From NCBI RefSeq assembly GCF_052044135.1, contig NZ_JBQDYF010000002.1:62001-126000 (forward strand): a stretch of 64,000 bases of DNA. The letters run 5' to 3'. The notes under the pieces are model-generated. The model ran no database searches. It saw only the letters and a list, made by a program, of their open reading frames with translations, and was not told where the DNA came from. The DNA comes from Salinisphaera sp052044135. Lineage in GTDB: Bacteria; Pseudomonadota; Gammaproteobacteria; Nevskiales; Salinisphaeraceae. This document shows, piece after piece, positions 18,274 through 26,928 of the stretch (position 1 is the stretch's first letter; every line of letters starts with the position of its first letter). The position numbers and the translations under genes are program-made.

Positions 18274-18929
18274 GTAGCGCCGATCCGGATATCGTGACGC
18301 TGGCCCTGTCCAAGGGCCGGATCCTGGAAGATACGCTGCCGGTGCTGGCCGCCGCCGGCATCGAGCCCGAAGTGGACCCGGGCGCGTCACGCAAGCTCGT
18401 GTTCGAGACCAACAAACCCGGCCTGCGATTGCTGGTGATCCGGGCTTCGGACGTGCCCACGTTCGTGTCCTACGGCGCGGCCGATGTCGGTGTGGCCGGC
18501 AAGGACGTGCTGATCGAGCACGGCGGCTCGGATCTCTACGAGCCGCTGGATCTGGGCATCGCCACTTGCCGGTTGATGACGGCGGGGCTGCCCGGCGCGA
18601 TGGAGGCGGCCCGCCATCGCCCGCTGCGGGTGGCGACCAAGTACGTGGAAACGGCGCGTGCCCATTTCGCACACATCGGCCGCCAGGTCGAGATCATCAA
18701 GCTGTATGGCTCGATGGAACTGGCGCCCCTGGTCGGCCTGGCGGATGTCATCGTCGATCTCGTCGATACCGGCAACACCCTGCGGGCCAACGGCCTGGAG
18801 CCATTCGAAGTGCTTGAGCAGATCAGTGCGCGCCTGGTCGTGAACAAGGCCGCCCAGAAAATGAAACACGCCGCCATCGGCGAACTGGTCGAGTTGTTCG
18901 ACCGGGGCGCCGCGGGGCGGGCGGCGTGA
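18270..18929 (+). CDS. hisG: ATP phosphoribosyltransferase HisG, short form
   Basis: First enzyme of histidine synthesis. 219 residues, the short (HisG_S) type lacking the C-terminal regulatory domain; this type needs HisZ, which is not in the window. Recognisable segments are LALSKGRILEDTLP near the N-terminus and the PRPP-binding loop ADVIVDLVDTGNTLRANGL near 165-183. Starts ATG 18270 overlapping the murA stop and ends overlapping the hisD GTG. Confidence 0.95.
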   Translation: MSSADPDIVTLALSKGRILEDTLPVLAAAGIEPEVDPGASRKLVFETNKPGLRLLVIRASDVPTFVSYGAADVGVAGKDVLIEHGGSDLYEPLDLGIATCRLMTAGLPGAMEAARHRPLRVATKYVETARAHFAHIGRQVEIIKLYGSMELAPLVGLADVIVDLVDTGNTLRANGLEPFEVLEQISARLVVNKAAQKMKHAAIGELVELFDRGAAGRAA

Positions 18930-20230
18930 GCATGCGGCGACTGGATACCGCTGCGGCGGACTTTGCGTCGCGTTTCGCGGCCCTGACCGACCGCGACAGC
19001 CCGGCCCAGACCGAGATCGATGCGCGGGCCGCGGCGATCATCGCCGACGTGCGCCGCCGCGGCGACGAGGCCGTGCTCGAATACACCCGGACCCTGGATC
19101 GACGCCCCGATGTCGCGTTCGATGTGCTGGAAATCCCGCGTTCGCGCATGGCCGCGGCCCGCGCTGCGCTGGCGGTCGAGGATCGCCGTGCGCTCGAGGC
19201 CGCGGCCGATCGGATCGCGGCGTTCGCCGAATCGCAGAAGATTGCGCCTGTGCGTTACCACGACGAGGATGGCAACGAACTCGGCCAGATCGTGCGCCCG
19301 ATCGAGCGGGCCGGCGTCTACGCCCCCGGCGGCAAGGCGGCCTACCCCTCCAGCGTGTTGATGAACAGCGTGCCGGCGAAAGTCGCCGGTGTGGCCGAAA
19401 TCGTGCTGGTGTCGCCGGCCCCCGAGGGTGCGGTCAATGAATGGGTGCTGGCCGCAGCTGCGGTCGCCGGGGTGGATCGCTTTTTCACCATCGGGGGCGC
19501 CCAGGCCGTGGCCGCGCTGGCCTATGGTACGTCACGCATCCCCGAAGTCGATAAGATCGTCGGCCCCGGCAATGCCTACGTCGCCTCGGCCAAGCGCCAG
19601 GTGTTCGGGCGCGTCGGCATCGAATCCGTAGCGGGCCCGTCGGAAGTGCTGATCGTCGCCGATGGCACGGGCAATCCGGACTGGGCCGCGCTCGACCTGT
19701 TCGCCCAGGCCGAGCATGACGAAATGGCCCGCGCCATCCTGGTCAGCCCCGATGCCGATTACCTTGCCGCGGTGGAAGCGGCCGTGGCGCGTCTGATCCA
19801 CGACCAGCCGCGCGCGGCGATCATCCGGGCTGCGCTGGACGGCCATGGCGCCCTGATTCGTTGCGTCGATCTGGACGAGGCGATCGGCCTGGTCAACACC
19901 ATCGCCCCGGAGCATCTGGAGCTGGCGGTGGCCGAACCGGAATCTTTGCTCGACGGTATCCGTCATGCCGGGGCGATCTTCATGGGTCATCGCACGCCGG
20001 AAGCCTTCGGCGACTACTGCGCCGGGCCCAACCACGTGCTGCCGACCGGACGCACGGCGCGGTTCTCATCGGCGCTCGGCGCCTACGATTTCCAGAAGCG
20101 CATCTCGCTGGTCTCGGCCAGCGAGGCCGGCGCCCGGCGTCTGGCGCCGATTGCGGTGCGATTGGCCGAGGGCGAGGGGCTGCATGCGCACGCGGCCTCC
20201 GCCGCGGCGCGAGGTGCGAAGCCGGAGTGA
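18926..20230 (+). CDS. hisD: Histidinol dehydrogenase HisD
   Basis: Zn-dependent oxidation of L-histidinol to histidine, last step of the pathway. 434 residues. Diagnostic segments: RPIERAGVYAPGGKAAYPSSVLMN, DKIVGPGNAYVASAKRQVFG, GPSEVLIVADG and CAGPNHVLPTGRTARFSS. GTG 18926 overlaps the hisG stop; an ATG follows two codons later at 18932. murA-hisG-hisD is a frequent gammaproteobacterial order; the usual next gene hisC is absent. Confidence 0.96.
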   Translation: MSMRRLDTAAADFASRFAALTDRDSPAQTEIDARAAAIIADVRRRGDEAVLEYTRTLDRRPDVAFDVLEIPRSRMAAARAALAVEDRRALEAAADRIAAFAESQKIAPVRYHDEDGNELGQIVRPIERAGVYAPGGKAAYPSSVLMNSVPAKVAGVAEIVLVSPAPEGAVNEWVLAAAAVAGVDRFFTIGGAQAVAALAYGTSRIPEVDKIVGPGNAYVASAKRQVFGRVGIESVAGPSEVLIVADGTGNPDWAALDLFAQAEHDEMARAILVSPDADYLAAVEAAVARLIHDQPRAAIIRAALDGHGALIRCVDLDEAIGLVNTIAPEHLELAVAEPESLLDGIRHAGAIFMGHRTPEAFGDYCAGPNHVLPTGRTARFSSALGAYDFQKRISLVSASEAGARRLAPIAVRLAEGEGLHAHAASAAARGAKPE

Positions 20231-20236
20231 CCCGAA

Positions 20237-20267
20237 CGGGGCGCAACGCTCGCCCCGGCGTCGTTTT
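20237..20267 (+). terminator. Hairpin after hisD
   Basis: A 7-bp stem CGGGGCG/CGCCCCG (20237-20257, 7-nt loop) just after the hisD stop is followed within 10 nt by TTTT. The T run is short and offset, so this is a weak intrinsic terminator candidate for murA-hisGD. Confidence 0.4.
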
Positions 20268-20315
20268 GCAGTCCGTGCCCGGGGATGGTTGCGCGCATTC
20301 GAGCGCACGCCGGCG

Positions 20316-20324
20316 TGCTATAGT
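20316..20324 (+). promoter_or_regulatory. Extended -10 promoter for sspA-sspB
   Basis: TGC-TATAGT at 20316-20324 matches an extended -10 element; no good -35 is visible, as allowed for this class. It lies about 85 bp upstream of the sspA ATG. Confidence 0.5.
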
Positions 20325-20410
20325 CGGGCGGACGATCACAGGCATCCGCGCGATGACTCGCGCGCGGGCCGGCATCCCTGCCGCCCGCCGGTGTCGAACA
20401 GGAAACAAGT

Positions 20411-21040
20411 ATGGCTCGCCGTTCCTCGATTACTCTCTACAGCCACCCCAACTCGGTGCATAGTCATCGTGTCCGGTTGGTCATGGCCGAGAAGGGCGTG
20501 GCGAATTACGATGTCGTCGAACTGCGCGAGGACGAGCAGAGCGAGGATCTGATCGATCTGAATCCATACAACACGGTGCCGACGCTGGTCGATCGCGAGC
20601 TGGTGGTCTACGATCCGCGGATCATCGTCGAGTACATCGACGAGCGCTACCCACATCCGCCGCTGATGCCGGTCGACCCGGTGCTGCGGGCTCAGTACCG
20701 GCTGGCGATCTTCCGCATGGAGTCCGATCTTTATGCGCTGTGCGAGGATCTGGAAGGCACGCCGGCGGTGGCCCGCAAGGCGCGCGCGCGCATGACCGAA
20801 CTGTTGACCACGCTGGCCGCCGAATTCGCGCCCAAGCACTACATCGGCGAGGAATTCTCGCTCTTGGATTGTACGCTGGCGCCCATATTGTGGCGGCTGG
20901 ATCATTATCAGGTGAGCCTGCCGGCCAGGCATGGCGAGCGGCTCGGGCAGTACGCCGCGCGATTGTTCGCACGGCCGGCCTTCGAGGCCAGTCTGTCCGC
21001 CGAGGAAGCCGACATGCGGCCGGCGCTGGCGGCTCACTGA
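20411..21040 (+). CDS. sspA: Stringent starvation protein A
   Basis: Glutathione-S-transferase-fold protein that binds RNA polymerase and affects stationary-phase and acid-stress transcription. 209 residues; thioredoxin-like N-terminus (TLYSHPNSVHSHRVRLVMAEKG, about 10-31) and a helical C-terminal GST domain. DLNPYNTVPTLVDRELVVYD is the conserved SspA segment. Followed by sspB after 26 bp, the classical operon. Confidence 0.96.
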   Translation: MARRSSITLYSHPNSVHSHRVRLVMAEKGVANYDVVELREDEQSEDLIDLNPYNTVPTLVDRELVVYDPRIIVEYIDERYPHPPLMPVDPVLRAQYRLAIFRMESDLYALCEDLEGTPAVARKARARMTELLTTLAAEFAPKHYIGEEFSLLDCTLAPILWRLDHYQVSLPARHGERLGQYAARLFARPAFEASLSAEEADMRPALAAH

Positions 21041-21066
21041 GCCAACGACGACGAGGCGAAACCCGC

Positions 21067-21519
21067 ATGGCCGAACTGACTTCGCGACGCCCCTATCTCA
21101 TCCGGGCGCTGTATGACTGGGTGCTCGACAACGACCTGACGCCGCATTTGCTGGTGGCCGCCGATGCCCCGGGCGTCGACGTGCCGCGCCAGTTCGTGAC
21201 CGACGACGGCAAGATCACGATCAATGTCAGCCCGACCGCGGTCCGGGGACTGGCGCTGGAGAACCAGTTGATCAGTTTCTCCGCGCGTTTTTCCGGCGCC
21301 AACCACAATATTGCCATACCGCCGGGCGCGGTACTGGCGTTGTATGCCCGCGAGAACGGCGAGGGGATGCTGTTCGGAGAGGTCGAGCAAACCGAGACCG
21401 CCAGCGAGGAGACCATCGCCGGCCCGTCGACCGATGCCGGTCAGACCGGCGACGATGCGGATGGCGGGGACGGCGCCCCGGCGCGCAAGAAGCATCCGCA
21501 TCTCAAGGTCGTGAAATAG
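21067..21519 (+). CDS. sspB: ClpXP specificity-enhancing adaptor SspB
   Basis: Adaptor delivering ssrA-tagged proteins to ClpXP. 150 residues. The ordered domain (about 1-110) includes RPYLIRALYDWVLDNDLTPHLLV and INVSPTAVRGLALENQLISFSARFSG. A disordered acidic linker ends in HLKVVK, the ClpX-docking tail. Convergent with diaA, with only 29 bp between stops. Confidence 0.97.
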   Translation: MAELTSRRPYLIRALYDWVLDNDLTPHLLVAADAPGVDVPRQFVTDDGKITINVSPTAVRGLALENQLISFSARFSGANHNIAIPPGAVLALYARENGEGMLFGEVEQTETASEETIAGPSTDAGQTGDDADGGDGAPARKKHPHLKVVK

Positions 21520-21548
21520 CGCCGGCGACGCCACCCGGCGGCCGTCCG

Positions 21549-22157
21549 TCATTCGGCCGCCAGCGCATCCTCGATCAACCGACAGACGCAGTGGATCAGC
21601 AGCAGGTGCATCTCCTGAATGCGGGCGGTCACCTGGGACGCAGCGCGTAACTCGATATCGGCACGACCGAGCTGGCCGGCGATGGTGCCGCCGTCGCGAC
21701 CGGTGAGTGCGATCACCGACATGCCGCGCGCGTGCGCCGTGTCGATGGCGTGGACCACGTTCGGCGAATGGCCACTGGTGGAGATCGCGAGCAGGATGTC
21801 GCCCGGCTGGCCGAGCGCTTCGATCTGGCGGGAGAATATGCGCTCGTAGCCGGCATCGTTGGCGATCGCCGTCACGGTCGAACTCTCGGTCACCAGCGAT
21901 ATCGCCGCCAGCGCACGACGGTTGCGCTCGAAGCGGTTGACCAGTTCCGAGGCGAAATGCTGGGCGTCGCCGGCCGATCCGCCGTTGCCGCAGGCCAGGA
22001 TCTTGCCGCCGGCATCGCAACAGGCGGACACGCGTTCGGCCACTTCGGGAAGCGCGGCGCGCGTCCTCGCGAGGGTGTCTTCATTCGCCCGCCGGCTGTC
22101 TGCGAACAGCTGGCTGACGATGCGCTCGGCATCGCCCGGCGCGGCATCATTCGGCAT
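21549..22157 (-). CDS. diaA: SIS-domain protein DiaA (DnaA initiator-associating; GmhA-like)
   Basis: About 202 residues, one SIS domain of the GmhA/DiaA family: ILACGNGGSAGDAQHFASELVNRF, AISTSGHSPNVVHAI and LTGRDGG. By sequence alone it could be phosphoheptose isomerase, but the neighbourhood lpoA-yraN-diaA is that of E. coli DiaA, a DnaA-binding regulator of replication initiation. ATG 22157 (MPNDAAPGD) or 22166 are both possible; each overlaps the yraN stop. Confidence 0.85.
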   Translation of the reverse strand: MPNDAAPGDAERIVSQLFADSRRANEDTLARTRAALPEVAERVSACCDAGGKILACGNGGSAGDAQHFASELVNRFERNRRALAAISLVTESSTVTAIANDAGYERIFSRQIEALGQPGDILLAISTSGHSPNVVHAIDTAHARGMSVIALTGRDGGTIAGQLGRADIELRAASQVTARIQEMHLLLIHCVCRLIEDALAAE

Positions 22158-22515
22158 GGAAGGCATTCTCTATCCAGTTGAAATCGTCGCTATCGTCCAC
22201 CCCGACCACATCGAAGCGCACGGCAAGATCGGCGTACTCGGGGTGCTTGGCCAGCAGATGTCGCGTGGCGAGCACGATGCGCCGCTGCTTGCGCGGGGTC
22301 ACGCTGGCGACCGCGCTGCCATAGTCGTCACGGCTGCGATAGCGCACCTCGACCACGACCAGCAAATCCGCCGTGCGATAGACCAGGTCCAGCTCACCGC
22401 CGCGCACGGTGTAGTTGCGCGCGACGCGCTTCCAGCCGTGACGCCGGGCCGCGCGGTCCACGCGGGCCTCGGCGTCACGCCCGACCGTCAGCCGGCTCAG
22501 CCGCCCGACGACCAC
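22147..22515 (-). CDS. yraN: UPF0102 protein YraN, endonuclease-like
   Basis: 122-residue protein with a Holliday-junction-resolvase/restriction-endonuclease-like fold; function is not established. The family signature GGELDLVYRTADLLVVVEVRYR carries the E-x-D...E-x-R pattern of PD-(D/E)XK nucleases. It overlaps the end of lpoA by 19 bp and diaA by about 10 bp. Confidence 0.93.
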   Translation of the reverse strand: MVVGRLSRLTVGRDAEARVDRAARRHGWKRVARNYTVRGGELDLVYRTADLLVVVEVRYRSRDDYGSAVASVTPRKQRRIVLATRHLLAKHPEYADLAVRFDVVGVDDSDDFNWIENAFHAE

Positions 22516-24545
22516 GAACCGTTGCCGATCGACGGCGAGGGTTGGGGTTGCGGCTGGGACTGACCCGATACCGGCCCCGGGGTTGAGCCGGCGCCGGTCG
22601 TCGAGCCTGACGCCGAACTCGCGGGCGCGTTCGCGCCCGCGGGCAGGGCAGGGCCGGGCTGCCGGGACTCGGCGTCACCGGCCTTGGCCTGGCTGACCGA
22701 CGGCATCGCCAGCGTCTGGGGGCGGCCGCCGTGGAATACGGCCCAGCCGAGATAGCGTTTGATGCGGCCATCCGGCTGCACCGACAGCACGCCGGTCATG
22801 CCTTCGATGGGCTGGTCCGACGACAGCCCGCTGTGGTCGAGGCGGTGCGCCAGCAGCCAGGCATCCATGCCCATGGCGAACAGTCGCGAATAGGACGTGG
22901 CCTCTGCGCCGTAGGCCTGGGCGGCTTCCGCGCGCAGGCGCGTGATGGTGCCGCCGTGGCCGAGCAGCCAGGGCATGTCCACGAAGTGAACGTCATCCAG
23001 ATCCACATCCTCGCCCGGATTGACGGTGCCGGAAAAGGCGTGCGAGGTGGTGATCATGGGCAGATCGGTCGCGTGGTAGTACTTGAGCTGACTGCGAATC
23101 AGGCGCGCCTGAACCGGTTGCGCGGCGACGAAGATGAAGTCCGCCTGGTTCTGGTTCTGCAGTACGGCCTGGATCGTCTTGCTGTGATCGTGGCTGCTTT
23201 CGTCATAGGTCTGATAACCGATCAGCTGGCCGCCGCGCGCGGTCAGGGCGCTGTGGAACGCGTCCAGCACGCGATTGCCCCAGTCGCTGCTGGGTACCAG
23301 CGCGAGCGCGTGGCTGTAGCCCGCCTGTACGGCATGGGCGGCGGCCGATTTGGCTTCGTCTTCCGGCGCCAGGCTGAATTGATAGAAGCCCGGCCGTTTG
23401 TTGTCGTTGTCCGGCGTGTTGAGGGCGATCTCCGGCATCGGCGTCGACAGTTCGGACATCGCCGTAACCTTGGTCTTGTCCAGCGGGCCCACGAGGATGC
23501 CGACGTTGTCGTTTTGCGCTTGCGAGACCAGTGCCTGGGGCGACATGTTATCGCTGTTGTAGATCAGCGGCTGCGGCATGCCCGCCGGCTTGTTCTGGTA
23601 GGCGAACATGAAGCCATCGCGAATGGCCTGGGCTGCGTTCTGAAACTGGCCGGTCAAGGGCAGGGCGATGGCGACCTGATTACTGCTCGGCTGGGGCCCC
23701 GGGCCCGATGGCGCGCCGTTGGGCCGGCCCGGCTGGTGCGGCGCGAGCTGGGTCGCCCCGGCATAGTGAAAGCGCTGGGTCAGGATGTTTCGATTCGCCG
23801 GGTGTCGGGGGTACTGCTTCTGCCAGTTCGACAGCGCCTTGTTGCGCGCAGCGCGATCCGGGAACTGCTGCTGGCCAATGGCCGCCAGTGCCAGCCAGCC
23901 GCGCGTGGTCCGGCCCGCGTCGGCAGCGGCGCGGCTGTGGGGGCCAATGCCCAGCCCGATTGCATCCAGCGCCTTGTCGTATATGCGATTGTCATTGGCA
24001 CGTACGGCGCGGTCGTGCATCAGCCAGACATCACGCTGGACCAGCGCTTGAATGCCCTGCACCAGGTCATCGTTGGCGAAGTGCAGATCGGCGCGTTTTT
24101 CCCAGACGCGCTGGGCCACGGCTGGCGGCGTGTTGCGTGCCGGCCGGGGCAGCCGGGCCAGGGCCTCGTCCGGCGACAGATTGGCGATCGATATCTCGCG
24201 CTGCGCCAGGTTGTAGCGGGCCCGGTCGGTGTGATTCAGGCGGCCGGGATCGATGTCGGCGAGCAGCTGCCGAGCGGTCTGGGCGTCGCCGCCCTGGGCC
24301 GCGGCCAGGCCGGCCTCGAAGCGGTAATGGCGCCGGGCAGCGGTCGGGCCGGCCTGGTGCGCCGCGCGCATGTAGTCGTGAACGGCGGCCTTGTAGTGGC
24401 CGGTGGCGGCGGCGTCGGCCGCGGCGTCGGCGGGGCGGGTCGGCTGCGAGGGCGGGCCGCCGGCCATCTGCGACGCACAACCGGCCATGGCCACGGCGGC
24501 GGCCACGATCGCTGCGGCCCGCAGGCCTGCCTTGAACACTGTCAT
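22497..24545 (-). CDS. lpoA: Penicillin-binding protein activator LpoA (outer-membrane lipoprotein)
   Basis: Lipoprotein that activates PBP1A from the outer membrane. 682 residues. Signal sequence with lipobox AMAGCAS (lipidated Cys23), an N-terminal TPR-like helical domain (about 40-300), a proline-rich hinge, and a periplasmic-binding-protein-fold C-terminal domain (about 325-640; VAIALPLTGQFQNAAQAIRDGFM, PDGRIKRYLGWAVFHGGRP). The tail is a low-complexity Pro/Gly/Ser stretch. A longer frame upstream of ATG 24545 was rejected because it lacks a signal peptide. Confidence 0.93.
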   Translation of the reverse strand: MTVFKAGLRAAAIVAAAVAMAGCASQMAGGPPSQPTRPADAAADAAATGHYKAAVHDYMRAAHQAGPTAARRHYRFEAGLAAAQGGDAQTARQLLADIDPGRLNHTDRARYNLAQREISIANLSPDEALARLPRPARNTPPAVAQRVWEKRADLHFANDDLVQGIQALVQRDVWLMHDRAVRANDNRIYDKALDAIGLGIGPHSRAAADAGRTTRGWLALAAIGQQQFPDRAARNKALSNWQKQYPRHPANRNILTQRFHYAGATQLAPHQPGRPNGAPSGPGPQPSSNQVAIALPLTGQFQNAAQAIRDGFMFAYQNKPAGMPQPLIYNSDNMSPQALVSQAQNDNVGILVGPLDKTKVTAMSELSTPMPEIALNTPDNDNKRPGFYQFSLAPEDEAKSAAAHAVQAGYSHALALVPSSDWGNRVLDAFHSALTARGGQLIGYQTYDESSHDHSKTIQAVLQNQNQADFIFVAAQPVQARLIRSQLKYYHATDLPMITTSHAFSGTVNPGEDVDLDDVHFVDMPWLLGHGGTITRLRAEAAQAYGAEATSYSRLFAMGMDAWLLAHRLDHSGLSSDQPIEGMTGVLSVQPDGRIKRYLGWAVFHGGRPQTLAMPSVSQAKAGDAESRQPGPALPAGANAPASSASGSTTGAGSTPGPVSGQSQPQPQPSPSIGNGSWSSGG

Positions 24546-24784
24546 GATGATTGCTCCCGAGAGGGTCAAGCCACGCAGTCCCCCCGCTGCGCGACGGTTG
24601 CCGCATAATATCAGCGCGCAAGCGGCGGCGTCGCGCGTATGGGTCGTGGCCGGCCACGACGCAGCGCCCGCGCCCTGCAGCCCGCGATTCGCGGTCTTCG
24701 ATGCGCTGCCCGCACGAAGCCGCAACAGGCGTTCGGGCGCCGCCCCGCTCGCCTCGATCTGGTTTTACCGAAAAGGACGTCATC

Positions 24785-25627
24785 ATGCCTTCGCCCGCGG
24801 CAACCCTTTCAATCGTCGCCACGCCGATCGGCAATCTCGATGACATGTCCGCCCGTGCGCGCGACGTGCTGGCCACGGCCGATGTGATCGCGGCGGAGGA
24901 TACCCGACACAGCCGGCGGCTGACCGCGCATCTGGGTATCGGCACGCCGTTGATGTCGCTGCACGAACACAACGAGGCCGCGCGGATCGGGCCCATTCTC
25001 GAGCGGCTGGCGGCGGGCGAGCGCGTGGCCCTGATCAGCGACGCCGGGACCCCGCTGATCAGCGATCCGGGCTATGCATTGGTGGCGGCCGTGCGCGCGG
25101 CCGGTCATGCCGTGGTGGCGGTGCCGGGGCCGTGTGCTGCGATCGCGGCCCTGTCGGTCGCCGGGCTGGCCACCGATCGATTTGCCTTTGAAGGATTCCT
25201 GCCGGGCAGGGCCGGTGCGCGTCGGGCCCGGCTCGATGCGCTTGCCGATGAGCCGCGCACGCTGGTGTGTTACGAATCCAGCCATCGCATCGCGGCGACC
25301 GCCGCCGATCTCGCCGCGCGCTTCGGCGAGCGCCGGGTAGTACTGGCGCGCGAACTGACCAAACTGCATGAGCAGAGCGTGGCGCTCAGCGCGGCCGAGC
25401 TGCCGGCCTGGCTGGCCGGCGACGACAATCGCCGGCGCGGCGAGTTCGTGCTGGTGATCGCGGGGGCGCCGGAGCGCGCGGCCGCCACGGGGGAGATCAC
25501 CCTGGACGCACTGCTCGCCGAGCTCGTGCCCGTCGCCGGCACCAAAAAGGCGGCCGCCATCGCCGCACGCCTGACCGGCACGGCGCGCAATGCCGCCTAT
25601 CAGCGCGCGCTGGAACTGGCCGGTTAG
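24785..25627 (+). CDS. rsmI: 16S rRNA (cytidine1402-2'-O)-methyltransferase RsmI
   Basis: SAM-dependent tetrapyrrole-methylase-fold enzyme that 2'-O-methylates C1402 of 16S rRNA. 280 residues. Motifs: LSIVATPIGNLDDMSARA, AEDTRHSRRL, LISDAGTPLISDPG and PGPCAAIAALSVAGL. ATG 24785 follows AAAAGGA. Divergent from lpoA, as in E. coli. Confidence 0.96.
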   Translation: MPSPAATLSIVATPIGNLDDMSARARDVLATADVIAAEDTRHSRRLTAHLGIGTPLMSLHEHNEAARIGPILERLAAGERVALISDAGTPLISDPGYALVAAVRAAGHAVVAVPGPCAAIAALSVAGLATDRFAFEGFLPGRAGARRARLDALADEPRTLVCYESSHRIAATAADLAARFGERRVVLARELTKLHEQSVALSAAELPAWLAGDDNRRRGEFVLVIAGAPERAAATGEITLDALLAELVPVAGTKKAAAIAARLTGTARNAAYQRALELAG

Positions 25628-25714
25628 CGACGCCTCGCCGCGATTCCGGCCGCGAGCGACCGGCGTTGGCGCATGGCCTCGGGCGCAGGGCTCGCGTCAC
25701 GGGCCGCGAGCGCC

Positions 25715-25720
25715 TAGAAT
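25715..25720 (+). promoter_or_regulatory. -10 element of rnpB
   Basis: TAGAAT lies about 10 bp before the predicted 5' end of RNase P RNA. The -35 region is not recognisable. Confidence 0.45.
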
Positions 25721-25729
25721 CCGCCGCTC

Positions 25730-26080
<351 letters not shown>

Positions 26081-26378
26081 GATTCTCTTTTGTCATGGCG
26101 CGCCCCGAGTGGGCCGACGGGGCGCGCCCTCGAGGCGGGCAGGGCCGTCGACCCACCGCCACTCGATCCCACCCACTTTCTCCCACCAATGTCGAGCCGG
26201 CGTGCTCGTGCGCTCGGTTTTGCCTGTTTCAGGCCTGTTTTAACTGTATGCATATACATAAATTTAAGCCAAGCGGTTGAACGTAAAGTCGAAAGAATTG
26301 CTTTTTAGCTTGACGAAACAGGGTCGCAAATGGCTTGGAACCCGCTGATTGGCGGGGTTTTTTGCCGTGCCGAGAAAC
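26081..26378. other. Spacer between rnpB and the mra promoter, partly AT-rich
   Basis: No protein gene is supported. Right after rnpB there is TTTT and then a perfect 10-bp inverted repeat GGCGCGCCCC/GGGGCGCGCC (26097-26128). At 26222-26241, GCCTG-TTT-CAGGC followed by CTGTTTT is terminator-like and may end the rnpB transcript. From about 26235 to 26340 the DNA is far more AT-rich than its surroundings, ending in the intrinsic terminator at 26341-26363. Confidence 0.5.
26341..26363 (+). terminator. Intrinsic terminator upstream of the mra promoter
   Basis: Stem CCCGC/GCGGG with a 6-nt loop followed by G and six Ts, reading rightward. It lies 15 bp before the -35 of the mraZ promoter, so it insulates the division cluster from upstream transcription or ends a short RNA made in the AT-rich spacer. 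Confidence 0.75.
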
Positions 26379-26408
26379 TTGACACTCTGTTTTGGCACTG
26401 CCTATAGT
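26379..26408 (+). promoter_or_regulatory. Main sigma-70 promoter of the mra/dcw cluster
   Basis: Perfect -35 TTGACA (26379-26384), 18-bp spacer, -10 TATAGT (26403-26408). About 60 bp upstream of mraZ and the best promoter in the window. Confidence 0.85.
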
Positions 26409-26440
26409 GGCGTCGAAGGGCGAGAAGTGGGGTAAAGTGG
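26406..26440 (+). promoter_or_regulatory. MraZ operator: four 10-bp-spaced repeats
   Basis: AGTGG, AAGGG, AGTGG and AGTGG begin at 26406, 26416, 26426 and 26436, exactly 10 bp apart. This matches the TGGGN-N5 repeats that MraZ binds upstream of its own gene in E. coli and other bacteria. The first copy overlaps the -10 element, consistent with autorepression. Confidence 0.8.
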
Positions 26441-26466
26441 TTTAAGTCGACGAGCAGGAACCTCCA

Positions 26467-26928
26467 GTGTTCAAGGGGTCGCATTCGGTCACGATTGACG
26501 CCAAGGGTCGTATTGCGATCCCGGCGTCTTATCGGCAGTCGTTGATCGATGACTGCGGCGGCCGGCTTGTGATCACGCGCCACTGGGATGGCTGCCTGCT
26601 GATTTATCCCGGCCCCGAATTTCAGGCTTTCGAACAGCAGTTGCTGTCCCGCGGCAGCTTGAATCCGAAGGTGCGCGACATTCAGCGGTTTTTCATTGGC
26701 AATGCACGCGATATCGACATGGATCGCCAGGGTCGGCTATTGCTGCCGGCAACGCTGCGAGCGGCGGCCGGGCTGGAGGCCAAGGCCGTGTTGTCAGGCA
26801 TCGGCAATCTGTTCGAGCTCTGGGACGAGGACACCTTCAACCAGCGCAATGCCGATACCGCGGACACGCTGGCCGATGACGCGGCCAACGGCGATCTGCC
26901 CGACGTGTTGATGGACATCAGTCTATGA
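26467..26928 (+). CDS. mraZ: Transcriptional regulator MraZ
   Basis: DNA-binding repressor of the division cluster, 153 residues, two tandem SpoVT/AbrB-like domains (FKGSHSVTIDAKGRIAIPASYR near residues 2-22 and ARDIDMDRQGRLLLPATLRAAAG near 80-100). It starts with GTG 26467; no ATG gives the conserved N-terminus. Operator repeats lie directly upstream. Stop overlaps the rsmH ATG (ATGA). Confidence 0.96.
   Translation: MFKGSHSVTIDAKGRIAIPASYRQSLIDDCGGRLVITRHWDGCLLIYPGPEFQAFEQQLLSRGSLNPKVRDIQRFFIGNARDIDMDRQGRLLLPATLRAAAGLEAKAVLSGIGNLFELWDEDTFNQRNADTADTLADDAANGDLPDVLMDISL

Noticed and set aside
26097..26128. 10-bp palindrome after rnpB as an intrinsic terminator
   Set aside because: Perfect stem but no T run follows; kept only as a note in the spacer entry.
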